Shown piece after piece: positions 8,497-17,948 of a stretch of 64,000 nt of DNA. The DNA lies in assembly GCA_017303875.1 (NCBI GenBank), contig JAFLBP010000010.1, positions 117,806 through 181,805 of the forward strand. Reading direction: 5' to 3'. Position 1 is the first letter of the stretch; each line of letters opens with the position of its first letter. Origin of the DNA: Chitinophagales bacterium. GTDB lineage: Bacteria; Bacteroidota; Bacteroidia; Chitinophagales; Saprospiraceae. Both the position numbers and the translations under genes were made by a program. The notes under the pieces were generated by a model. The model made no database searches. It was not told the DNA's origin and worked only from the letters and a program-made list of their open reading frames with translations.

Positions 8497-9990
8497 TTAC
8501 AAGATAGTAAATTCAGTTCTGCGATTTTTCGCGCGATTCTCGTCCGAGTCATTTGGAACCAGCGGCTTGCTGTCCCCATACCCACGAGATTTCAGACGAC
8601 CGGCTGAAATACCTTTATCCGTCAGATAGCGAACAACAGCATTGGCGCGGGCCGCGGAGAGTATTGTATTCTGAGCGGCTTCTCCCACATTATCGGTGTG
8701 GCCGGCAACCTCAAGGCTGATCTGCGGATACGTATTGAGTGCCTCAACCAAATTGTCCAATTCATAACGGCTGCCATCGGTCAGATCAGAAGAGCCCGTT
8801 TTGTAATTGACGTGCTTCAGCTGAAGTGTTTTGTCTGCTGGAGTAAGGCCTTCAACTGCTTTTTTCATATCGGCGCTGAAGGTTTTAGCGCGCTGGGCAG
8901 CTTCAATATCCAATACTTCGATGTCGAGGTTCGGATCAATTTTTTTACCGCGAATCTGCGTCAGGTAGAAAGATTCCTGTTTGGCATTCCACTCGTCAAA
9001 TTCTTTTTGAGAAACAACACGGAATACACGGCGCATGGAATAGTGGCCTTTACCACAAAGTTCTGCACAAGCCAATTCATACTCAAATTTCTTATAGCGC
9101 TGGCTTTGCGGATCTGCCGGATCAGTAAGCTCCTGATATTCAGGATACTTAGCCAGTTCGCGGCGATATTCTTCAGTTGTTTTAACCGGTGTGAAAACGA
9201 AGTAGGTAGGCAGGCCGGGCACAGCATCCATTTTTACGCGGAAATGCGGTAAAAAGAAGTTATGCAGCACGTCTTTAGCGATAATACGCACACGCACTTT
9301 TTTACCAACAGGCAGTAACAACTCCTGGCTGGGCAATGCATCGTCCCAGTTTTTTGGATCTTTAAAATCAAGACCCAATTGGTTATCCCCCGTCGTGAGT
9401 TTAAAATCACGTGTGCCCAATTTGCCGTCAGAACCCGGATAACGAATGATCCAGTTGAACTGTTGACCAGTGGCCTCAATTTCAATGTAGTCTTCTTCCG
9501 GAGAAACATCGGCCATAACCTTGTTCCAAGAATTCAGACCGGAAACGACTAAAAGGGTCATCACAATGGCCGGAACGCCGGTCCACCACATTTCAAGGCG
9601 GTTATCGTGCGAAATAAATTTCGCTTTGCGATTTTCCTGCCAACGATATTGGTAGGCAAACCAAAAAAGCGCAATGTGGGTGAGGATAAATACAATTCCA
9701 GTTACCAAAAGGGTAATCTTAAAAATCATATCTAATTCACTACCGTGCTCGGAAGCTGAAGTATGCGGGCCGAAGCCAAGCATAACATTTTTGTATTTCA
9801 CGGCCGAAATAACAGTACCGGACAGAAATACCACGAGGAACACCAGCGAGAGCAAACCGTTCCATTTGCTGTTATCGCGCAGTACCTCTTTTTCACCCTT
9901 GATCTGGGCGGTCAGTTCGGTAACTTTCCCGATTTGCACCAAAACGATTACAATCAGAATGGCGCAGAGCAATATAATGATGCTTGTCAT
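8497..9990 (-). CDS. ctaC: Cytochrome c oxidase subunit II fused to an OmpA-like domain
   Basis: This protein (497 residues) is far longer than a plain subunit II. Four hydrophobic segments (about 3-21, 47-65, 92-115, 135-150) are followed by a cupredoxin domain. The domain carries the CuA ligands: His in VLHNFFLPHFRVKM and the motif CAELCGKGHYSM (Cys, Glu, Cys, His, Met). After a linker, residues of about 390-497 form an OmpA C-terminal domain (GHTDNVGE, LSAARANAV, GYGDSKPL, NRRTEF), with the Asp and Arg expected to bind diaminopimelate. Subunit II takes electrons from the cytochrome c partner; here the position of the usual caa3 cytochrome c extension is taken by a likely peptidoglycan anchor. 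Confidence 0.95.
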   Translation of the reverse strand: MTSIIILLCAILIVIVLVQIGKVTELTAQIKGEKEVLRDNSKWNGLLSLVFLVVFLSGTVISAVKYKNVMLGFGPHTSASEHGSELDMIFKITLLVTGIVFILTHIALFWFAYQYRWQENRKAKFISHDNRLEMWWTGVPAIVMTLLVVSGLNSWNKVMADVSPEEDYIEIEATGQQFNWIIRYPGSDGKLGTRDFKLTTGDNQLGLDFKDPKNWDDALPSQELLLPVGKKVRVRIIAKDVLHNFFLPHFRVKMDAVPGLPTYFVFTPVKTTEEYRRELAKYPEYQELTDPADPQSQRYKKFEYELACAELCGKGHYSMRRVFRVVSQKEFDEWNAKQESFYLTQIRGKKIDPNLDIEVLDIEAAQRAKTFSADMKKAVEGLTPADKTLQLKHVNYKTGSSDLTDGSRYELDNLVEALNTYPQISLEVAGHTDNVGEAAQNTILSAARANAVVRYLTDKGISAGRLKSRGYGDSKPLVPNDSDENRAKNRRTEFTIL

Positions 9991-10084
9991 TGAATGTTTT
10001 TTTCTTATTAACCCAAAGGTAAATGGTTTGTTGGTGTTTGGAGCGTGACTTTTATCTGATTAGAATTATTTTAAATAATCCAGA

Positions 10085-11704
10085 TCAGTGGTGACCATGA
10101 TCGTCGTCTTCACCCTTGCCTTCACCGGACGGGAATACGCCTGTATCGTGGTGCAGGCTTTCATCCAGGAACGGATCTTTCATTGGCACCATAGATGCTT
10201 TGGAAAGATTGGTAAAGAACATGAAAAGGAAAAGGCTCAGGAATCCGATCATGGCGCCAAGTTCTTCAAATCCGGGAATTGTAAACCCGAGTTTGAAGCC
10301 TTTGTCTCCGTGGTGTTCGGCATCTCCATGTTCGCCATGTCCGTCGCCATGAGCAGCGTCGGCAGCATGGTCTCCACCATGTGCTTCACCACCCGCAGTG
10401 GGCTGATGCCCGTCGTGTGGTTCGGCGGCGGCGGCAGCTTTCAGCGGAGCAGCCTCTGCATGTGCCGTAGCAGCATGCGACTCAGTTCCGTGTGCTTCAG
10501 TAGCATGCGCCTCGGTATGATGTGTAGTATCGGCTACAACAGGCTTTTCTTCAACAGCAGTAAAGGTGTATGGCTCGTGCTTGGTAGCGGAAGAATGGCT
10601 CGGAATCTTACCCTCCTTGATTTCTTTTGCTTCAAAAGCCGCGATACGAGCGCCCGGTTTGATCATGTAGAAGTAATCCCACCAGTGACCGAAGAAAACG
10701 ATCAGCGAAGCAAAGAAGAGTGTACCCAATTTACGCTTGGTATCATTGCGCATCAGTACGAAGAAAGGCGTAATGAAGTTCAGCAGCAGGTTACCCCAGA
10801 ACAACACTGGATAGTGTGTCATACGTTCATTGAAGTAAATCGTTTCCTCCCCGTTATTAGCGTACCAGATCAACATGAACTGGTCAAACCAGAGGTAAGT
10901 CCAAAACACCGAAATACCAAAAAGGAATTTACCCAAATCATGCAGGTGCTCGCGGGAGACATACTCCATGTAGCCCTTGGATTTGAGGTAAACGATCAGC
11001 ATAATCGTTATGGAAATAGCACCAAGCCAAATGGATGCCGTAGAATACCAGGCAAACATAGTGGAGTACCAGTGCGGATCAATCGACATGATGGATTGCC
11101 ACAGGAACACGGTGCTCAGGAAGCCGCCGAGGGGCAGGAAAGTAGCAGCCCACTTACGGATTTTTTTGTAATAGTCGAAAGAAGCCGTTTCGTTTGTATC
11201 CTGCGCAATAGAGAGCTGACGCAATTTATATGCCCAGAAAGCCCAGATGCCCAGGAAACCCAGCAGTGCGACGGTAAAGAATACCGGGTTGAGGAAGCCC
11301 ACTTTGCCGGCAATAATACGGTCGAACAAAGGATTGGTCGGATCTGCTATACCGGGTGTATTCCAGTGATAGAGGTGGTGCATATGCCCCCATACCCCTA
11401 CTACGACAACGCCCATCAGTACCAGGCCTACCCACATAAACAAACTCATCGCCTCCCAAACACGCTTGACAACGGTATTCCATCCGCCAAAAGCGATGAT
11501 TTGAGCGCACATAAAGAACATCGCCATAAAAGCGATCCCCGTAAAGAACACGGAGTTATGCAGCCAGTTAGTCCAGAATCGAGTATGGAATTCATCATCG
11601 TTCAGGGCCGACAAGCCTAAGGAAACAGCACCGACGACAATCCCGATAATGAGATTGCGTTTGAGCTTACCCCCGAATTCGAATTGCGTGTTGGTTAAAT
11701 TCAT
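10085..11704 (-). CDS. actF: Alternative complex III subunit ActF with His/Ala-rich insert
   Basis: This 539-residue membrane protein has about ten helices, in the arrangement of ActF, the second quinol-oxidoreductase membrane subunit related to ActC. A low-complexity insert of about 80 residues (about 395-475), with roughly fifteen His in an Ala/Glu/Gly background (for example HHTEAHATEAHGTESH), comes before the last helix. The C-terminus also ends in DDDHGHH. The usual ActF fold is recognisable in both halves. The insert looks metal-binding, but that is inference. The gene is sixth in the act operon, 72 nt after actE and 94 nt before oxidase subunit II. Confidence 0.92.
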   Translation of the reverse strand: MNLTNTQFEFGGKLKRNLIIGIVVGAVSLGLSALNDDEFHTRFWTNWLHNSVFFTGIAFMAMFFMCAQIIAFGGWNTVVKRVWEAMSLFMWVGLVLMGVVVVGVWGHMHHLYHWNTPGIADPTNPLFDRIIAGKVGFLNPVFFTVALLGFLGIWAFWAYKLRQLSIAQDTNETASFDYYKKIRKWAATFLPLGGFLSTVFLWQSIMSIDPHWYSTMFAWYSTASIWLGAISITIMLIVYLKSKGYMEYVSREHLHDLGKFLFGISVFWTYLWFDQFMLIWYANNGEETIYFNERMTHYPVLFWGNLLLNFITPFFVLMRNDTKRKLGTLFFASLIVFFGHWWDYFYMIKPGARIAAFEAKEIKEGKIPSHSSATKHEPYTFTAVEEKPVVADTTHHTEAHATEAHGTESHAATAHAEAAPLKAAAAAEPHDGHQPTAGGEAHGGDHAADAAHGDGHGEHGDAEHHGDKGFKLGFTIPGFEELGAMIGFLSLFLFMFFTNLSKASMVPMKDPFLDESLHHDTGVFPSGEGKGEDDDHGHH

Positions 11705-11776
11705 ATCGCAGGATCAGGACGAAGCCTGAATTGATTGTTAGTGAAATCTTCAGCGTTCCAGGTTAAGATCCGGTAA

Positions 11777-12595
11777 TTAGTTAGCAGGCGGAGCAGGTGG
11801 CTGAACGGTATTGCCAGCACGTGCAGGGCCGGAAGCCGTGCCGTTAGCCGGTTTTTCCACATTGCTCAGGGTATTCGCTTTTTCGCTGTATTCCAGCTGC
11901 TTATCAGCGGCCTGCATACTGCGAATGTAGTGAATAACCTGCCAGCGCTCTTCGTAGGAGAGTTTGTCAGAATATCCGCCCATTACGTTTTTACCGTACA
12001 TCATGGCGAAGTAGAAGCGGCCGTTACCGGCAGCAACCATGTCCTCAGCAAGCAGATTTTTGGGCGCAGCCGGATATTTTTCCGTTTTAATCAGATCGCC
12101 TTCGCCTTTGCCATCTTTACCGTGGCAGATACCGCAGTAAATATCGTACAGTGGCTTGGCACGATCAAGGCCTTCCTTCGTAATCGGGAAGGGGTTATTC
12201 ACCATATCGCGTTCGGCAGCATAACGATCTGCCTCGGTGTTTTGATAGTAAAAAGGCGCATGGCCATTTACCGGAGCTGCAATCGCATTAACAGCATTTC
12301 CTCCGCGAATAGCGCTAATCGCTTCAGAACCAGTGTAATACACCGCAGTCATACCACGCGGAACAGTTCCTTCCACACCGGAGCGGGGACGCGAAAGCTC
12401 GGCTTTTGACTTTACGCTTTCTTTATCCCAGTGGTTCCATTCGTATGCGCTGTACAGGTTGGCTTCATACGAAACCGGATGCACCATATCCGGCATGTAC
12501 TCATGACCGGTTTTTAAACCGCCGGCCGGAGAGCATAAGGAGAACAACCAGGCAAACATGATGATGCCGACAATTGCCCACAATACGTATTTCAT
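11777..12595 (-). CDS. actE: Alternative complex III monoheme cytochrome c subunit ActE
   Basis: The product is a periplasmic cytochrome c, 272 residues from the start chosen here. A single c-heme site (IYCGICHGKDGKGEGD) is near residue 152, and a candidate distal Met lies in the FAMMYGKNVMGG region. The N-terminus (MKYVLWAIVGIIMFAWLFSL) is a membrane anchor or lipoprotein signal ending in SLC. I chose this ATG because it begins a good signal sequence; an in-frame ATG 54 nt upstream would add a basic, Cys-containing stretch. ActE accepts electrons within the complex and probably passes them to the oxidase. The C-terminal tail is Pro/Ala-rich. Confidence 0.9.
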   Translation of the reverse strand: MKYVLWAIVGIIMFAWLFSLCSPAGGLKTGHEYMPDMVHPVSYEANLYSAYEWNHWDKESVKSKAELSRPRSGVEGTVPRGMTAVYYTGSEAISAIRGGNAVNAIAAPVNGHAPFYYQNTEADRYAAERDMVNNPFPITKEGLDRAKPLYDIYCGICHGKDGKGEGDLIKTEKYPAAPKNLLAEDMVAAGNGRFYFAMMYGKNVMGGYSDKLSYEERWQVIHYIRSMQAADKQLEYSEKANTLSNVEKPANGTASGPARAGNTVQPPAPPAN

Positions 12596-12674
12596 GTTGT
12601 ATCGTTTATGTAGTTTGCGAAACCGGTATTTGCAGCAGTAATCGTGCAAGTCCCGAATTTCAGCGCAATTTCAG

Positions 12675-13211
12675 TTAGATGGTTTTAGTGCTTACTTCCG
12701 AAGCGTGTGTGCTTTTGAAGAAGCCTTGCAGCTTGTCCAGATCGCTTTCGCTGGAACCTGTAACATCAAATGCAACACAGAATTTATCATCCGTAATGCG
12801 ATTGTCCAGCACCTTGGCTTTTACACCCGGCCACAAGCCGCAAATGGTGTAAAACGTCAGGGTCATCCCCCAGGCAGCAAACAATACGGTCATCTCGAAT
12901 GTGATCGGGATGAAAGACGGTACGGCCCAGAAAGGCTTACCACCAAACATAGTCGGCCAATCCCGCGTGAAAATCCAGGACATGGAAAGGAAGCCGAACA
13001 GGGCGCCCGTTGCACCATAAATGAAACCCAGATAGTGCAAGCGGCTTTCCTGAAGGCCAACGATAGGATCAAGACCGTGTACCGGAAATGGCGTATACAC
13101 GTCCATGATCTCTAAATGTTGAGCTTTTGCCGAACGAACCGCATCTTTGAGATCCTCTTCGTCGTTGTAAAGCCCGTAGAATACTTTTGTGCTTGTGCTT
13201 GCAGCAGCCAT
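12675..13211 (-). CDS. actD: Alternative complex III subunit ActD (DUF3341)
   Basis: This 178-residue protein matches the ActD/DUF3341 family: a small N-terminal soluble domain (FYGLYNDEEDLKDAV, then DVYTPFPVHGLD) followed by two membrane helices (about 60-80 and 97-120) and a cytoplasmic C-terminal domain. ActD carries no cofactor and is a structural subunit of the quinol:cytochrome c/oxidase complex. It sits between actC and actE, as in other ACIII operons, with 43 nt to actC. Confidence 0.93.
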   Translation of the reverse strand: MAAASTSTKVFYGLYNDEEDLKDAVRSAKAQHLEIMDVYTPFPVHGLDPIVGLQESRLHYLGFIYGATGALFGFLSMSWIFTRDWPTMFGGKPFWAVPSFIPITFEMTVLFAAWGMTLTFYTICGLWPGVKAKVLDNRITDDKFCVAFDVTGSSESDLDKLQGFFKSTHASEVSTKTI

Positions 13212-13254
13212 TTATTCAAAGTATTTGAATGTTCAACATTAGCGTTCCCGGCAA

Positions 13255-14697
13255 TTAAGCCTCTTCTTCCGTGCGATGCGTCGGCACCGATTTGGAATCA
13301 TGGTGATCATGGCCGTGGCCGTGCTTGGCATTAGGGCCAATGTACTGACTACCGGCAACTTTCAGGATTGATTTCACCTCGGCTACAGCAACTACCGGCG
13401 CCACGCGGGTGAAAATCAGGTAGAGGAAGAAGAACAGACCCATGGTACCGGTGAAAATACCGATCTCAACCCAGGTGGGGCTGTAGTAGCTCCAGGAAGA
13501 GGGCAGGTAATCACGCGCCAGTGTTGTGGCGATGATTACGAAACGTTCGAACCACATACCGATGTTTACCACAATGCTCAGGAAGAAGGTCCACCAGATC
13601 GAACGGCGGATCTTGCGCGACCAGAACAACTGCGGGCTTACCACGTTGCAGAACATCATACCGAAGTACGACCACCAGTACACCCCGAATACACGGTTGT
13701 AGAAAGCAAATTGCTCGTAGATATATCCGGAATACCAGGCAATGAACAACTCGGTGAGGTAAGCAACCCCTACAATTGTACCCGTGAGTACAATTACCTT
13801 GTTCATCGATTCAATGTGATTCAATGTAATGTATTCTTCCAGCTTCAACACCTTGCGCGTAATGAGCATAAGCGTCAGTACCATCGCAAAACCGGAGAAG
13901 ATCGCACCGGCAACGAAGTAGGGCGGGAAGATGGTAGTGTGCCAGCCCGGAATAACGGAAGTGGCGAAGTCAAATGATACGATCGTGTGTACAGAAAGTA
14001 CCAGCGGGGTCGACAAGCCAGCGAGAATCAGCGAGAGCGATTCCCAACGCTGCCAGTGCTTGGCGCTACCAGTCCATCCAAACGAAGCATATTCGTACAT
14101 TTTCTTGCGGAAACCCGTAGCGCGGTCGCGTACGGTGGCAAGATCCGGCACCAAACCGGTATACCAGAACAGCAGCGATACCGAGAAATAGGTCGAGATG
14201 GCGAATACGTCCCAAAGCAGTGGCGAGTTAAAATTCGCCCATAGCGGACCGCGGGTATTCGGGAAGGGGAAAATGAAAAATGCCAGCCATACACGGCCCA
14301 TGTGGAATATCGGGAACTGACCGGCGCAGACTACGGCGAAGATCGTCATAGCTTCTGCGGCGCGGTTTACCCCTGTACGCCAGCGTTGGCGGAACAGCAA
14401 CAAGATGGCAGAAATCAGTGTACCGGCGTGGCCGATACCGATCCACCAAACGAAGTTGGTGATGTCCCAGGCCCAGTTAATGGTGCGGTTAGCGCCCCAA
14501 ACACCGATACCTTTCCATACCGTCCATACGATAGTGAAGATGTACAGGCCAAAAAATGCCGTAGACAGCAGGAAGGCAATATACCATTCCCGTGTTGGGG
14601 CTTTTTCGGTGGGCGAGCACAAATCTTCCGTTATGTTATGGTAGGATTTGTTGCCTTCAATCAATACGTGCCTTAAAGGCGATACTACATGAGACAT
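13255..14697 (-). CDS. actC: Alternative complex III quinol-binding membrane subunit ActC (NrfD/PsrC-like)
   Basis: This 480-residue NrfD-family membrane protein has about ten helices. Typical ActC segments are visible: NFVWWIGIGHAGTLISAILLL near residue 90, and FVAGAIFSGFAMVL and YWWSYFGMMFCNVV further on. The C-terminus is a short His-rich tail (KHGHGHDHHDSKSVPTH). ActC is the main quinol-oxidising membrane subunit and hands electrons to the iron-sulfur clusters of ActB. It lies 43 nt after actB and 43 nt before actD. Confidence 0.95.
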   Translation of the reverse strand: MSHVVSPLRHVLIEGNKSYHNITEDLCSPTEKAPTREWYIAFLLSTAFFGLYIFTIVWTVWKGIGVWGANRTINWAWDITNFVWWIGIGHAGTLISAILLLFRQRWRTGVNRAAEAMTIFAVVCAGQFPIFHMGRVWLAFFIFPFPNTRGPLWANFNSPLLWDVFAISTYFSVSLLFWYTGLVPDLATVRDRATGFRKKMYEYASFGWTGSAKHWQRWESLSLILAGLSTPLVLSVHTIVSFDFATSVIPGWHTTIFPPYFVAGAIFSGFAMVLTLMLITRKVLKLEEYITLNHIESMNKVIVLTGTIVGVAYLTELFIAWYSGYIYEQFAFYNRVFGVYWWSYFGMMFCNVVSPQLFWSRKIRRSIWWTFFLSIVVNIGMWFERFVIIATTLARDYLPSSWSYYSPTWVEIGIFTGTMGLFFFLYLIFTRVAPVVAVAEVKSILKVAGSQYIGPNAKHGHGHDHHDSKSVPTHRTEEEA

Positions 14698-14740
14698 ATT
14701 GATAAGTTGAACGGTGATGCGTTACGGTTAAAGGTTGTGA

Positions 14741-17700
14741 TCAGGAGATAGACTCGTTGCTGTTATACACTTTAGCGGTGTAGTCCACCCCGGGGCGTAC
14801 GTTGATTTCTTCAAGTACTTTATAGGCAAATACGCCAGCTTCCTTACGGGCTTTGTTCACTGAACTTTCAGGATTGTTCAGGTTGCCGAAAGTGATAGCG
14901 CCGGTCGGGCAAGCCGTTTGGCAAGCCGAGCGTACATCACTGTCGGTAAGCGCGCGGTTTTCGCGTTTGGCCGTCAGTTTACCTTCCTGGATACGCTGCA
15001 CGCAGAAGGAGCACTTCTCAATAACGCCACGGGTACGAACCGTTACGTCGGGATTGAGCACCATACGCACGAGGTTATCGGCGTAGAAGGGTTTGTCATC
15101 TCCATTTGCATGGAATACTTTTTCTTCATTACCCGGCCACAGATCGGCTGTGGTATAGTCTAACCAGTTAAAGCGGCGCACTTTGTAAGGACAGTTGTTG
15201 GCGCAGTAACGGGTACCGATACAACGGTTATAAGCCATCTGGTTAAGCCCTTCCATTGAGTGGTTGGTGGCGTTAACCGGACAAACGTTTTCGCAGGGAG
15301 CGTTGTCGCAGTGCTGGCACATCATTGGCTGATACACCACACGCGGATTTTCGAGGTTGCCGTAGAAGTAGCGGTCGATACGCATCCACGTCATTTCGTG
15401 GTGGCGACGAACCTCATTTTTACCAACAAGCGGTACGTTGTTCTCGCTCACACAAGCGACCTGGCAAGCGCCGCAACCCACACAGGCGTTGAGGTCGATG
15501 AACATTCCCCATTTTACGCCGGTTCCAAAGTAGTCTTTGTTATCGGGGTAAAGGGTTTGTTCATTCAGGTGCGTTGTTTCGGCGTGAAATTCTTCCATTT
15601 TCTCGCCCATTTTTTCCAGCTCTTTAGCATGTGTCTGGAAAATAACGGAACGATTGGTCAGTGCGCCCTCGAAGAATTCAAGTTCGTCGGCATTCACTTT
15701 TTTATCGCCTTCCTGCACTTGCACGCCCATGGTGTGGTGGTGCTGAACGCAGGCATAAAGCGCGTCGGTGCCGGTTTTATCGCTTACATTAGCGACTCCG
15801 GCATACTGCACGAGTCCGCCGGCAACTTTGGTCCAGCCATTGACATTTACGCCATAACCGGTGCCGCTGCCGCCTTTTTCACGACCACCACCGAGGGCGA
15901 TGGCAACAGTGCCGGGCATTTGTCCAAAAGTAGGTGTTACGGTACAGGTCAGTTTTTTACCGCTTACTTCTACTTCAACCACGTCACCTTCGATAAGGCC
16001 TTTCCAGCCTTTGATTTTTTTACCTTCGTATTCAACGGGTACCAGCAGGTGGTTGCCCCAAACAGTACGGGTAATCGGGTCGGGCATTTCCTGCAACCAG
16101 GGGTTGTCGGCGTATTGTCCGTTACCGATATTGACAGTTTCAAAGAAGGAAATTTCAATTTCAGCGTTGGAAGGCTGGGTAACCGCAGAAGCATCGAGAC
16201 TTGCTGCGCTGTTGAAGCTCACGCTGCGTGCGGCAGCGGGCATTTCAAATACCCCGTCGTGGAGGCTCATGTCCCAAAACGCAGCAGGCGTGCCGAATTT
16301 TGTTTGCTTGGCGAACAGATCAGAAGCCCAGTGCGATTTGAGGTACTGGTAATAAGGCTGTTCGTCGTTGCGGTTCAGGTTGGCGCTGTCGGCCCATTCC
16401 AGCAGGCTGTGTTCTGCCTGGCGGGTGCTGAACAGCGGCGCAATAGTGGGCTGGATCAGGCTGTAATGACCGGCTTTAGGCTCGGCATCACCCCAGGATT
16501 CCAGAATATGGTGTTTGGGCGCGCTGTAATTGCAAAGTGCCGTTGTTTCGTCCATTGTACCGGAGAAAGAAATCCGGGTACCAACTTTAGCAAAAGCAGA
16601 CTTGAATTTGTCGCCGTCGGGATAATCGTAAGCAGGATTGGCATCCCAAACGATGGCAACGCTCACGCGGCCATTATCCATTTCCGTAACAACTTCGGCG
16701 AGCTGACGCTCATCGCCCTGGCGCTGATAAGACGGCGCGCTGAAGTCGATGGTGTTGTTCAGGTTGCCGAGCAGTTCATTGATTTTATTGACATACAGCT
16801 GCTCCGCAACATTATTGGAACCACTGATAACCAATGATTTACCACGTGCATTGCGCAGGTCTTCCGCCATTTTCTTGATGGCTGCTGCTGCTTTTTCGTT
16901 GAGTTTCGGGCCGCCGCTGCTGCCGCTCAGCTCGTTGTACAGCGCTACGATTGCGGCGCCTTGTTCGCTGGGTTTTACCAGAATACGGTTGTCGGCGTTT
17001 GAGCCGGAAAGCGACATATGGCTTTCGATCTGGTAGTGACGCGACATTTTACCACCGCGCGCTGCAAAGATCTTGCGGCGTTTGGCGTAAGCCACTGCGT
17101 ATTCTACCGGGCTGATCCAGGTGCCAAGGAAGTCGGCATCGAATGCGGCGATTACGCGAGCGTCTTCAAATTTATAAGAAGGAATGGCGCGAATACCAAA
17201 GGCCTGTTCGTTGGCAGCCAGCAAGGCAGCGCTGGAAACAGGGTCGTAAGAAACGACGCGGGTATTCGGATATTTAACGGTAAATTCAGCCAGCGCCTTT
17301 TTGGCAGTCGGGCTGAGGATAGTACCGGTAATAATGCGGATATTGCCGTTTTCGGCTAATTTGGCTTTAATTTCACGGTCGAGTACAGCCCATTCTTTGG
17401 TTTGTACTTCGCCATTGGCCACGCTCCCTGCATTTTTAATACGCTTGGTATCGTAGAGGCCCAGTACCAAAGCCTGCGCGCGGGCGCTGGTACCACCTTT
17501 GGTAATACTGCTGAGTGTGTTGCCTTCAATTTTAATCGGTCGACCTTCGCGAGTTTTTACCAATACGGCGCAGTAGTCGCCACCGTTCACGAAAGAAGAT
17601 GCGTAGTAGTTGGCTACACCCGGCACGATTTCGTCGGGTTTCGAAACGTAAGGTACGGCGTGTTTAACCGGAATTTCGCAGGAAGCAAGTGTCGCTGCGC

Positions 17701-17890
17701 CAAGGCCGAAACCCAGGATTTTGAGAAAATCGCGGCGGCTGGCTTCCCATTTGCCGTCGGTCTGATCAACGTTTTCCAGTGAAAACTCTCGTTCTGCCGA
17801 CTGCAGGAACTTATCTTCCCGATTCAGATCGTCAGCGCTAACCCAAATACCGTTATCGTGGTGCATGTGTCTCGAGTTATAATGAAGCAT
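14741..17890 (-). CDS. actB: Alternative complex III iron-sulfur/molybdopterin-fold subunit ActB
   Basis: The protein (1049 residues) joins a molybdopterin oxidoreductase-like domain, which in ActB carries no Mo cofactor, to a ferredoxin-like domain. A Tat signal (RRDFLK at 52-57) followed by LASC (Cys71) predicts a Tat-exported lipoprotein. The cluster motifs start at about residue 795: CVGCGACQVAC, CQHCDNAPCENVCP, CIGTRYCANNCP and CSFCVQR with CQTACP. In the family these hold three [4Fe-4S] clusters and one [3Fe-4S]. The second ATG, at 17866, is an equally good start. The gene follows actA by 58 nt. Confidence 0.96.
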   Translation of the reverse strand: MLHYNSRHMHHDNGIWVSADDLNREDKFLQSAEREFSLENVDQTDGKWEASRRDFLKILGFGLGAATLASCEIPVKHAVPYVSKPDEIVPGVANYYASSFVNGGDYCAVLVKTREGRPIKIEGNTLSSITKGGTSARAQALVLGLYDTKRIKNAGSVANGEVQTKEWAVLDREIKAKLAENGNIRIITGTILSPTAKKALAEFTVKYPNTRVVSYDPVSSAALLAANEQAFGIRAIPSYKFEDARVIAAFDADFLGTWISPVEYAVAYAKRRKIFAARGGKMSRHYQIESHMSLSGSNADNRILVKPSEQGAAIVALYNELSGSSGGPKLNEKAAAAIKKMAEDLRNARGKSLVISGSNNVAEQLYVNKINELLGNLNNTIDFSAPSYQRQGDERQLAEVVTEMDNGRVSVAIVWDANPAYDYPDGDKFKSAFAKVGTRISFSGTMDETTALCNYSAPKHHILESWGDAEPKAGHYSLIQPTIAPLFSTRQAEHSLLEWADSANLNRNDEQPYYQYLKSHWASDLFAKQTKFGTPAAFWDMSLHDGVFEMPAAARSVSFNSAASLDASAVTQPSNAEIEISFFETVNIGNGQYADNPWLQEMPDPITRTVWGNHLLVPVEYEGKKIKGWKGLIEGDVVEVEVSGKKLTCTVTPTFGQMPGTVAIALGGGREKGGSGTGYGVNVNGWTKVAGGLVQYAGVANVSDKTGTDALYACVQHHHTMGVQVQEGDKKVNADELEFFEGALTNRSVIFQTHAKELEKMGEKMEEFHAETTHLNEQTLYPDNKDYFGTGVKWGMFIDLNACVGCGACQVACVSENNVPLVGKNEVRRHHEMTWMRIDRYFYGNLENPRVVYQPMMCQHCDNAPCENVCPVNATNHSMEGLNQMAYNRCIGTRYCANNCPYKVRRFNWLDYTTADLWPGNEEKVFHANGDDKPFYADNLVRMVLNPDVTVRTRGVIEKCSFCVQRIQEGKLTAKRENRALTDSDVRSACQTACPTGAITFGNLNNPESSVNKARKEAGVFAYKVLEEINVRPGVDYTAKVYNSNESIS

Positions 17891-17948
17891 TGCCGTTTCC
17901 GGAGCAATGCCGGTGTGATTCGTTTATGTTTTTTTCGGAAGTTCGGGA

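Noticed and set aside
6515..8629. 704-codon plus-strand open frame opposite oxidase subunit I
   Set aside because: It is a codon-bias shadow: the minus strand encodes subunit I with all ligands, and the frame has no domain or start signal.
10088..11620. 510-codon plus-strand frame opposite actF
   Set aside because: A shadow of actF. Its low-complexity part simply mirrors the His-rich insert.
15260..16837. 525-codon plus-strand frame opposite actB
   Set aside because: A shadow of actB with no recognisable protein features.
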